Positions 1-5,268 of a stretch of DNA of 5,268 nt are shown piece after piece. The stretch comes from Pseudomonadota bacterium. Lineage in GTDB: Bacteria; Pseudomonadota; Alphaproteobacteria; Rhizobiales; Rhizobiaceae. Numbering within the stretch: position 1 is the first letter of the stretch; each line of letters begins with the position of its first letter. Location of the stretch: assembly GCA_023393575.1 (NCBI GenBank), contig JAEWKX010000203.1, positions 1-5,268 on the forward strand, read 5' to 3'. The translations under genes and the position numbers were made by a program. The notes under the pieces are model-generated. The model was given only the letters and a program-made list of their open reading frames with translations, was not told where the DNA came from and ran no database searches.

Positions 1-1563
1 CTTCACCGCGTCAGCGAAGAAGGGATCTTCCCGGTTCCAGACATGTACGGGGTTGATCTTGGAAGCGTGTACGATCGTCGCGTCATGCGGTTCCGCAAAG
101 GAAGGGCCGTCGTGGACGATGACCATCTCGTCGCCGGAAATGTCGATGAGCTGGTCGTTCTCCGGCTTCAGCGGGCCGACGTTGAGATAACGGTCCTTGG
201 AGAACTTGTTCAGCGACACGAGCCATTTGCCATCAGCTTCCTTGGTCTGGCCCATGGAGGTGTGGTTGTGGCCCGGCTGGTAATGGACATCGAGCTTCTG
301 GCGGATCGGATCGACCTTCTCGCCGGCATAGGCGCGCTTGGCGTCCTCGATGTTCCACTTGGCGATCTGGCTGTCGATGAACAGCGTCGTATAGGCGTTG
401 CCCTTGCCGTCATAGGCGGTATGCAACGGCCCGAGGCCCAGTTCCGGCTCCGCAACAACGGTGTCACGCGGCTTGATCTTGTCTTGGAACAGGTCGTCGA
501 ACTTGCGCACGTCGAACACTGTAACCGTCGGTGACAGCTTGCCGTTGGCGACGACATGGATGCCGTCAGGGGCCGTGTTGATGCCGTGCGGGCTGTTGGA
601 AATCGGGATGTAGCGTGTGAAGGGCGAGCCCTTGCGGCCGTCCAGAACCGGAACGCCACCCATTTCCTTGAATTCGCCCTTGGCGACGGCTTCCTCGATC
701 CGCTTGATGTCGAAGACGACGACCCAATCCTGCTCGTTGGCCATCATCTCGGCGAGGTTGACGCCTTCTTCGGAATTGTAGCACGTGGCAAAGCAATACT
801 TGCCCTGGTAGTCGGCATCGACGTTGTCGAGGTTGCCATCGACCATCACCTGCCAGGCGACTTTCATTGTCTCGCCGTCGACTGCGGTGAAGATCGCATG
901 ATACTGCTTGTGATCGCCGAGGATCTTGCCGTCGTTCGGGATCGGCACGCGATCTTCACCGTTGCAGAACACGTAGCCGGTCTTGGGATACTTCTGAACG
1001 CGCAGGCCATGGACCGTATGCTGGTTCGGCAGTTGGACGATCTTGTCGCACTTCATGACATCCAGTCGGATGCGGCATACTCGTGTATTGGCCTTGTCGT
1101 TGGCGTAGAGGTAGCGACCGTCGTAAGTGCCGTCCGTCTGGGACGGGTGAGGGTGATGAAGGTCGCCGTTCAGGTAGATGCCGCCCTGCTCCTTCAGGAA
1201 CTCGACGTTTTCGGGTAGCAGGCCCTCGGTCAGGATCTTTCGGCTTTCGTTCGTCTGGCCCCAACCCGTTGCGCTGCAACGGTTGAATACGGGGATACGC
1301 ATCAGTTCGCGCATCGAGGGCAATCCGACGATCCTGACCTCACCGGTCTGTCCGCTGGAGAAGAACGTGTAGTATTCGTCCAGTTCGCCCGGCTTGACTT
1401 CATAGCTGTGGTCGGCGGCTCCCTGCGCGGCCGCCGGGGTGGCCGATCCGGCCGTCAGGCCGAGGCCTCCACCGACTCCAGCCGTTCCGGCAGCGGCGGC
1501 AAAAGCCGCAGAGCCCAGCATCTGGCGCCGGCTTAGCCGCATCTTGGTTTCTTCGTTTGACAT
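1..1563 (-). CDS. nosZ: Nitrous-oxide reductase NosZ, clade I, Tat-exported (partial: C-terminus beyond left edge)
   Basis: This periplasmic multicopper enzyme reduces N2O to N2, the last step of denitrification. The frame is open for 521 codons from the ATG and runs off the left edge; the family is usually about 630-650 residues, so what is missing is essentially the C-terminal cupredoxin domain that binds CuA. The N-terminus is a twin-arginine signal (LSRRQML, residues 10-16) followed by an Ala/Gly-rich stretch ending near AAAQGA (44-49), as expected for clade I NosZ. The seven histidines of the catalytic CuZ cluster can all be placed in the beta-propeller: H136 and H137 (DLHHPH), H185 (VHGLR), H326 (SPHG), H381 (LHTAYDG), H432 (GHNH) and H493 (EPHDA). 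No frameshift or missing ligand is seen in the visible part. The ATG has a good Shine-Dalgarno (AAGGAG, 9-base spacer) and lies 21 bases after the nosR stop, so the two are very probably cotranscribed. Other nos genes (nosDFYLX) are expected further left, by inference only. Confidence 0.98.
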   Translation of the reverse strand, partial: MSNEETKMRLSRRQMLGSAAFAAAAGTAGVGGGLGLTAGSATPAAAQGAADHSYEVKPGELDEYYTFFSSGQTGEVRIVGLPSMRELMRIPVFNRCSATGWGQTNESRKILTEGLLPENVEFLKEQGGIYLNGDLHHPHPSQTDGTYDGRYLYANDKANTRVCRIRLDVMKCDKIVQLPNQHTVHGLRVQKYPKTGYVFCNGEDRVPIPNDGKILGDHKQYHAIFTAVDGETMKVAWQVMVDGNLDNVDADYQGKYCFATCYNSEEGVNLAEMMANEQDWVVVFDIKRIEEAVAKGEFKEMGGVPVLDGRKGSPFTRYIPISNSPHGINTAPDGIHVVANGKLSPTVTVFDVRKFDDLFQDKIKPRDTVVAEPELGLGPLHTAYDGKGNAYTTLFIDSQIAKWNIEDAKRAYAGEKVDPIRQKLDVHYQPGHNHTSMGQTKEADGKWLVSLNKFSKDRYLNVGPLKPENDQLIDISGDEMVIVHDGPSFAEPHDATIVHASKINPVHVWNREDPFFADAVK

Positions 1564-1572
1564 AACTTCCCT

Positions 1573-1578
1573 CTCCTT
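1573..1578 (-). promoter_or_regulatory. Ribosome binding site of nosZ
   Basis: AAGGAG on the minus strand, nine bases before the nosZ ATG at 1563 and inside the 21-base nosR-nosZ gap. It fixes the nosZ start and shows that nosZ is translated from its own strong site rather than by stop-start overlap with nosR. Confidence 0.8.
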
Positions 1579-1584
1579 GGGTGG

Positions 1585-3873
1585 TTACTCTGGCTGCGTT
1601 GCGGGCGACCGTTCGATCGGTGCGCCCTTATGTGTGACAACCGTCTTGGCTGGCACGTCACCTCGGGACGCCGGCGTTGAGAGCGCCATGAACTTCTCCC
1701 GTTTCAGTCGCACCTGGATCATGTGCGGACAGCGCTGGTCGTCGTGGTAGAGCTCCTGGCAATGCATGCAGTAGATGCACTCATTGACGTTTATCTGCCC
1801 CTCCGGATGGATCGACTGGACGGGACATTCCTTGGCGCAGCGCTGGCAAGGCGAACCGCATTCCGGCCAGCGCTTCAGCCATTCGAACATGCGGATGCGG
1901 CCGGGAATGGCGAGCGCGGCCCCCAGCGGGCAGACGTAGCGGCAATAGAAGCGCTCGATGAAGAGGCCGGCAGCAAGCATGGTGAGGGCGAAGATGACGA
2001 AGGGCCATTCGCGCGCAAACTTCAGGATGATGGCGGTCTTGAACGGTTCGACCTCGGAAAACATTTCCGCGAGCGCCAGCGAATAGAGCGAAAGACCGAA
2101 CAGACCGAGGAAGATGATGTATTTGATCGGCCACAGGCGCTCGTGCAGGCCCCAGGGCAGGCGTATCTGCGGCACCTTCAGCCATTGTGCGAGGTTATTC
2201 GTGAGTTCCTGCAGGGCGCCGAACGGGCAAAGCCAGCCACAGAACGGACCGCGTCCCCAGAACAGGAGGCCTGCAGCCACCGATGCCCAGAGAATGAAGA
2301 TCAGCGGGGCGGACAGGAAGAATTCCCAGTTGAAGCCGGTGATCAGTGAATTGAGGAAGGTAAGGACGTTGACCACCGACAGTTGCGCATTGGCATACCA
2401 GCCGAGCCAGACGAGCGTGAAAAGGAGATAGCCCCGACGAACCCAGGCGAAGAGAGTGGGGCGCTTCACGAGCCAGTCCTGGAAGAAGAAAATCCCGGTG
2501 AGCACGAGAAGGGCTGCAGCCGTGATGCCGATATTGACCCGGTTCATGTCCCACATGCGCATCCACAACGGCTGACCTTCGGCAATCTGCTCATCTGTCA
2601 GCATGTCACCGGCGGGAGCAGGCGTAGGTTGGGTTGCAGCCGGGGCAGGGGCCGGAGGTGGTGCGGGCGGCTTCTCGATCGTCACATATCTGTCAGGCAG
2701 CGTGTAACCCAGATTGTAGTTGATCACCGATTTGTTCCGGCCCTCCGCATTCCGCTGCACCAGCATCTGCAGTTCGAAGGGCTGCGTTACATCGAATGCG
2801 AACTCCGTCGGCACCACGTAGAGGGCAATCTCGCGCAATCGCGGCGCGCCCTCGGCGGCGATGGCTGGAATACGGGTGTGGTCGCGATCGCGAAAACGCA
2901 GGCCCTGGCCGTTCTGCAGCAGTTCGATCCGATCGAAGATGCCGCCTCGGACATATCCCGACCCCTTGAAGGAATAGGCGCCGTCACCTGCGACAAGAAT
3001 GGCGGATTGCCCCGGCTTCAGGCGCTGGGCGAGTCGTTCATAGGCGGTGATGCCCAAGAGTGAACGCCCGATCGCCGGCACGCTTACGGGAGCGAGGTAG
3101 AGATCGATGAAGCTGTCTGCGGGGTTCTTCGTTTCCGGCTTGTCGGCGGCGATCGTCTGGCCTGCCTGCCGAAAGGCGTCCGATACTTCCCCCACCGTAA
3201 GGCGCAGGTTGCGGGTGGAGCCATCGCCCAGCAATGTCTGCCAGTCCCGGACCTCGACCTCGGACGGATTGATCTTGCGGACTTCCGCCTGCACCGCGGC
3301 ACCGGGCGTCATGTCGATGCCCAGCCTGTTGCTGCGGATCAATTGGACCGCCCCACGTGACACGCTGTCGCCCATAACGAGGACGGTTACGGTAGCACCG
3401 CTGACGATATCGACCTGGGGCGGACGTTCCGCTCCCGAAGCGACGCGTCCCATGTGCTTGTCGATCAGCGCGTTCATCGACGCGACAACCTTTTCCTCGG
3501 GGATGCCGATGAGGACGATGGGCTCCTTGTGATCGACCAGCTTGAAGCCGCGGATCACTCCCTTCGGATCGATGCCGACGATGATGTGGATCGGCTTTCC
3601 GGAATAGCCGATCGAACTGGTGAAATCCGAATTCAGGTAGGCATAGCCGAGGAGGTCGTCACCGCGCATGACGGGTACGATCGGCGGATCGCCACTCGGT
3701 TCGCCGAAACTATCCGCGCCATCAAAGAGATCCGCCGGCTGGATTTTGTCGAGATAGGTCGCCAGTTGGCCTGCGGAGTGTGCCGGCAGAATAAACGCAA
3801 ATGTAAAGAAAATAAGTCCCGCCGCCGCGAGAAATGCTCTTGCCCAGCGGGATGCAATTGCATCGTTCGTCAT
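1585..3873 (-). CDS. nosR: NosR, membrane flavo-iron-sulfur protein of N2O respiration
   Basis: NosR is required for nosZ expression and for electron supply to NosZ from the quinol pool (family knowledge). The protein is 762 residues, normal for NosR. Reading from the ATG: a Sec-type signal peptide (about 1-34, ending AHSA); a periplasmic FMN-binding domain (about 65-185) with the flavinylation motif SGATVT at 158-163, T163 being the likely covalent FMN site; further periplasmic sequence to about 400; a Pro/Ala-rich linker (about 400-423); several membrane helices (about 446-464, 480-496, 519-539, 582-601, 625-640); two CX3CP motifs (C545/C549 and C644/C648) typical of the NosR/NapH group; and a cytoplasmic double [4Fe-4S] region with C672, C676, C679, C683 and C699, C702, C705, C715. 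A short unconserved-looking tail follows. The frame opens upstream at a TTG (3909), but that base is at the predicted transcription start, so the ATG at 3873 (AGGT, 9-base spacer) is preferred. It is first gene of the nosRZ operon, behind an FNR-type box. Confidence 0.97.
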   Translation of the reverse strand: MTNDAIASRWARAFLAAAGLIFFTFAFILPAHSAGQLATYLDKIQPADLFDGADSFGEPSGDPPIVPVMRGDDLLGYAYLNSDFTSSIGYSGKPIHIIVGIDPKGVIRGFKLVDHKEPIVLIGIPEEKVVASMNALIDKHMGRVASGAERPPQVDIVSGATVTVLVMGDSVSRGAVQLIRSNRLGIDMTPGAAVQAEVRKINPSEVEVRDWQTLLGDGSTRNLRLTVGEVSDAFRQAGQTIAADKPETKNPADSFIDLYLAPVSVPAIGRSLLGITAYERLAQRLKPGQSAILVAGDGAYSFKGSGYVRGGIFDRIELLQNGQGLRFRDRDHTRIPAIAAEGAPRLREIALYVVPTEFAFDVTQPFELQMLVQRNAEGRNKSVINYNLGYTLPDRYVTIEKPPAPPPAPAPAATQPTPAPAGDMLTDEQIAEGQPLWMRMWDMNRVNIGITAAALLVLTGIFFFQDWLVKRPTLFAWVRRGYLLFTLVWLGWYANAQLSVVNVLTFLNSLITGFNWEFFLSAPLIFILWASVAAGLLFWGRGPFCGWLCPFGALQELTNNLAQWLKVPQIRLPWGLHERLWPIKYIIFLGLFGLSLYSLALAEMFSEVEPFKTAIILKFAREWPFVIFALTMLAAGLFIERFYCRYVCPLGAALAIPGRIRMFEWLKRWPECGSPCQRCAKECPVQSIHPEGQINVNECIYCMHCQELYHDDQRCPHMIQVRLKREKFMALSTPASRGDVPAKTVVTHKGAPIERSPATQPE

Positions 3874-3915
3874 GCTCAATTTACCTATATCCCCAACCCG
3901 CTTCGGCAAGGCTGG

Positions 3916-3921
3916 CTTTTA
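3916..3921 (-). promoter_or_regulatory. Candidate -10 element of the nosR promoter
   Basis: TAAAAG on the minus strand matches four of six positions of TATAAT. It lies exactly where a -10 hexamer (-12 to -7) should be if the FNR-type box centre (3950.5) is at -41.5, the standard class II activator geometry. This predicts a transcript start near 3909 and a leader of about 36 bases. The match itself is weak; the spacing is the main support. No separate -35 is expected, because the activator overlaps that position. Confidence 0.5.
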
Positions 3922-3943
3922 GAGGAGATGCTGTTTACCTACT

Positions 3944-3957
3944 TTGATTCTGATCAA
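3944..3957. promoter_or_regulatory. FNR/FixK/NnrR (Crp-Fnr family) binding site between nosR and the ferritin-like gene
   Basis: TTGATTCTGATCAA is a perfect match to the TTGAT-N4-ATCAA consensus, and the symmetry extends one base further on each side (TTTGAT...ATCAAA). Sites of this kind bind FNR, FixK, NnrR or Dnr regulators, which respond to low oxygen or to NO; sequence alone cannot say which. Its centre is 77.5 bases from the nosR ATG and 73.5 from the divergent ATG, so one site could serve both directions. On the nosR side a -10-like hexamer is at class II distance. On the other side no good -10 is seen at the matching place (AGTGTG, 3980-3985). Confidence 0.9.
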
Positions 3958-4011
3958 AGAGAGACGGGCAGAATAGCGCAGTGTGGGAACGCTGTCTCGA
4001 TACGTGCAAGT

Positions 4012-4015
4012 GGAG
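4012..4015 (+). promoter_or_regulatory. Ribosome binding site of the ferritin-like gene
   Basis: GGAG (within AAGTGGAG) ends eight bases before the ATG at 4024. It overlaps the in-frame GTG at 4015, which argues against that GTG as the start. The reading frame is open far upstream (to 3454, inside antisense nosR), so this site decides the true start. Confidence 0.7.
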
Positions 4016-4023
4016 TGCCGGTA

Positions 4024-4872
4024 ATGAATGGCCAGAAGACGTCACGGGACCCGTGGCTGATCGCCAGCCTCGAGGAATTGCTGACCATCGCACGTTCGAT
4101 GGAGCAGGAGGCGATCCGCGGCTATGTCGCGCTCAGCGAGCGGATGAAAGCACAGAATCGTCCGGACCTTGCAGAAGTATTCGATGCCCTGCGATTGGAA
4201 GAGCAGGGACACCTGAAGAATGTCGATGACTGGATCGACAGCAGGAAGATAGAACGCATTCAGGACGTGGATTTGGCCGAACCCTTGTTCGACGATGAAG
4301 GGGCGGCAGTCGTCGCGCCGGAACTCCTCGATTCCTACCGCGCATTCTCCATGGCCGTCCGAAACGAGGAGCGTGCCTTCGTCTTCTGGACCTATGTTGC
4401 CGCTCATGCGCAGAGTGACGACGTCCGCCAGGCGGCGGAGCGGATGGCAAGGGAGGAGTTGGGACACGTCGCAACGTTGCGCCGCGAGCGCCGCCGCGCC
4501 TTCCACGATCTGCGCCGGTCGGTTGGGAGACGTGGCCCCGTCGATATCGCCGCGCTGGAACTGCGGCTTGCCGATCATCTGACGAAACGGACGAGCGAGC
4601 TTTCAGGCGAGCAGGCGGCCCTATTCGGGCAGTTGGCCGAGGAAGCGAGGAGACGAAGCACCTCCGCATCGCAGATGCTGCTCGATGGGTTCAAATTGCC
4701 GGATGAGCCTCCTGATGGAATCGAGGGACGGCTCGTGCCGCTATGCGAATTCCTGCTCGACTGTTATCTCGCTATCGCCGAGCGTCAGCGTGACGACAAC
4801 GCGCAACAGCAGGCACAGAGTGCTGCCGGCACTGTCCTTGCCTGTCTCCACGCGGTCAGGGGCGATAGCTAG
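4024..4872 (+). CDS. Ferritin/rubrerythrin-like di-iron protein with an unrecognised C-terminal half, divergent from nosR
   Basis: The protein has 282 residues, is soluble, and has no signal peptide or membrane segment. Residues about 12-160 read as a ferritin-like four-helix bundle made of two matching halves. Each has an E-x-x-A-x-x-x-aromatic helix (E27-A30-Y34; E115-A118-W122) followed by an E-x-x-H helix (E60-H63 in EEQGH; E145-H148 in EELGH). Together these six residues form a complete rubrerythrin-type di-iron site. No CxxC rubredoxin module is present, so it is not a classical rubrerythrin. Residues about 170-282 look helical, carry the only three cysteines (C241, C247, C274), and match nothing I recognise. 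Family members are peroxidases, oxidases or iron/NO-handling proteins; the substrate here is unknown. The gene is divergent from nosR and shares its 150-base control region with a perfect FNR-type box, which suggests, without proving, expression under denitrifying conditions. The ATG at 4024 is chosen for its Shine-Dalgarno. The ferritin-like fold call is firm; the function is not. Confidence 0.85.
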   Translation: MNGQKTSRDPWLIASLEELLTIARSMEQEAIRGYVALSERMKAQNRPDLAEVFDALRLEEQGHLKNVDDWIDSRKIERIQDVDLAEPLFDDEGAAVVAPELLDSYRAFSMAVRNEERAFVFWTYVAAHAQSDDVRQAAERMAREELGHVATLRRERRRAFHDLRRSVGRRGPVDIAALELRLADHLTKRTSELSGEQAALFGQLAEEARRRSTSASQMLLDGFKLPDEPPDGIEGRLVPLCEFLLDCYLAIAERQRDDNAQQQAQSAAGTVLACLHAVRGDS

Positions 4873-4905
4873 CGATTGGCGACCGTGGCCAAAAGGGGGC
4901 TTCGA

Positions 4906-4922
4906 CACGCCAAACCGGCGTG
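4906..4922 (+). terminator. Possible terminator hairpin after the ferritin-like gene
   Basis: CACGCC-AAACC-GGCGTG forms a perfect six-base-pair, GC-rich stem with a five-base loop, starting 34 bases after the stop codon at 4872. Flanking TCGA copies could add four more pairs across a two-base bulge. There is no uninterrupted T-run after it (ATTCGATATTTCC), so a Rho-independent role is only possible; it could also be a stabilising 3' hairpin. Confidence 0.35.
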
Positions 4923-4924
4923 AT

Positions 4925-4942
4925 TCGATATTTCCATATCGA
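4925..4942. repeat. Perfect 7-4-7 inverted repeat, operator-like
   Basis: TCGATATTTCCATATCGA is a perfect palindrome with seven-base arms and a four-base centre, directly after the 4906-4922 hairpin and about 180 bases before the antiporter start. Being AT-rich at the centre, it looks more like a protein binding site than an RNA stem. It is not a Crp-Fnr box and I cannot assign it to a regulator family. Confidence 0.45.
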
Positions 4943-4952
4943 GGGGTCCTCG
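4940..4952. repeat. Short inverted repeat overlapping the operator-like palindrome
   Basis: CGAGG-GGT-CCTCG, a five-base-pair stem with a three-base loop, shares 4940-4942 with the preceding palindrome. It is short enough to be chance. It is listed because it is the third inverted repeat within 47 bases of an otherwise featureless gap (4873-5123), where I see no convincing gene. Confidence 0.3.
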
Positions 4953-5123
4953 CTGCAGGCCGAATTGAGGGATCCCGGAAGCATTTTGTCCGACGGACCA
5001 AGGCGGAGCGCCAGGAGCCGGCCGGTTACCGGGACGATATCCGCCTAACACGAAGTCGAGCGCGCTGCCGGCTGCTACGACTATGAGCGAGCTTGAACAT
5101 CGATTGGAGCCTTCGGCCACATT

Positions 5124-5268
5124 ATGCTGATCGCAATCCTGGAATGCATCGGCGGCTTGATCCTTCTTATCGTGGGAGCCGAACTCATCGTCGGCAGCGG
5201 CCCGCGTTTCGCCGTCCGGTTCAATCTATCGCCGGTGGTGATCGGCGCGACGATCGTCGCCGTCGGTA
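5124..5268 (+). CDS. Calcium/sodium antiporter-type membrane protein (CaCA superfamily), N-terminal 48 codons only
   Basis: The visible part is a hydrophobic helix (about 3-24) containing GAELIVGSG at 18-26, then the start of the first alpha-repeat (NLSPVVIGATIVAVG, 34-48). This closely follows the N-terminal pattern of the YrbG-like K+-dependent Na+/Ca2+ exchanger group (G-A-E-x-L-V-x-G ... S-P-x-V-I-G-x-T-I-V-A-x-G). The diagnostic GTS-x-PE that should come next is cut off by the right edge. Such proteins exchange Ca2+ for Na+ across the inner membrane and are about 310-370 residues long. The ATG at 5124 is the only ordinary start in this frame after an in-frame TGA at 5094. Its nearest Shine-Dalgarno-like GGAG (5106-5109) is rather far away, at 14 bases. 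Nothing links it functionally to the nos genes beyond position. Confidence 0.75.
   Translation, partial: MLIAILECIGGLILLIVGAELIVGSGPRFAVRFNLSPVVIGATIVAVG

Noticed and set aside
556..1218. 220-codon plus-strand ORF
   Set aside because: It is the antisense shadow of nosZ, whose frame carries all conserved CuZ ligands; the ORF reading is low-complexity and unlike any family.
1564..1584. Separate nosZ promoter or Crp-Fnr box between nosR and nosZ
   Set aside because: The gap is only 21 bases and is filled by the nosZ ribosome binding site; no TTGAT-N4-ATCAA-like site was seen in it or in the last part of nosR.
2383..3063. 226-codon plus-strand ORF
   Set aside because: Antisense shadow of nosR; no recognisable motif and no independent ribosome binding site or promoter signal noted.
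3874..3909. TTG-initiated extension of NosR by 12 residues
   Set aside because: The TTG falls at the predicted transcript start and has no Shine-Dalgarno; the ATG at 3873 gives a normal signal peptide right away.
3454..4023. Upstream in-frame extension of the ferritin-like ORF by 190 codons
   Set aside because: It lies antisense to nosR and across the FNR-box intergenic region; the translation there has no family resemblance, and a good Shine-Dalgarno places the start at 4024.
4042..4669. Two 178-codon minus-strand ORFs
   Set aside because: Both are antisense to the ferritin-like gene, whose own frame has the conserved di-iron ligands; the readings are Arg/Pro-rich or without family features.
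4920..5048. GTG-started 42-codon ORF in the gap after the ferritin-like gene
   Set aside because: No Shine-Dalgarno, no recognisable motif, and it runs through the inverted repeats; most likely random open frame in GC-rich DNA.

Overview
The window looks like alphaproteobacterial DNA, probably from a denitrifying member of the Hyphomicrobiales/Rhizobiaceae-like group. This rests on the GC-rich coding style, the Tat-exported clade I NosZ and the NosR type. The assignment is a judgement by eye; no search was possible. The window holds the promoter-proximal end of a nitrous oxide reductase (nos) cluster, plus a divergent arm that is not a core denitrification gene.

Left part, minus strand: nosZ (1-1563, its C-terminal CuA domain cut off by the window edge) is preceded by nosR (1585-3873). 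They are 21 bases apart, read in the same direction, and almost certainly form one operon nosR-nosZ that continues leftward out of the window. NosR is the membrane-bound flavin/iron-sulfur protein needed for expression and electron supply of N2O reduction. NosZ is the periplasmic copper enzyme that reduces N2O to N2.

Middle, 3874-4023: a 150-base divergent intergenic region. It carries one perfect FNR/FixK/NnrR/Dnr-type box, TTGATTCTGATCAA (3944-3957), almost exactly midway between the two divergent start codons. A -10-like hexamer sits at class II spacing on the nosR side. This explains oxygen- or NO-responsive expression of nosRZ and may extend control to the divergent gene.

Right part, plus strand: a 282-residue protein (4024-4872) whose N-terminal half is a ferritin/rubrerythrin-like di-iron four-helix domain with both half-sites complete (E27/E60/H63 and E115/E145/H148). 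Its C-terminal half is unrecognised. A 251-base gap follows (4873-5123) containing three adjacent short inverted repeats. Then comes the first 48 codons of a calcium/sodium antiporter-type membrane protein (5124 to the right edge).

The nos genes are textbook. The least explained element is the ferritin-like gene that shares the nos control region. It is a candidate accessory factor for N2O respiration or for the metal/oxidative stress that accompanies it, but nothing in the sequence proves that role.
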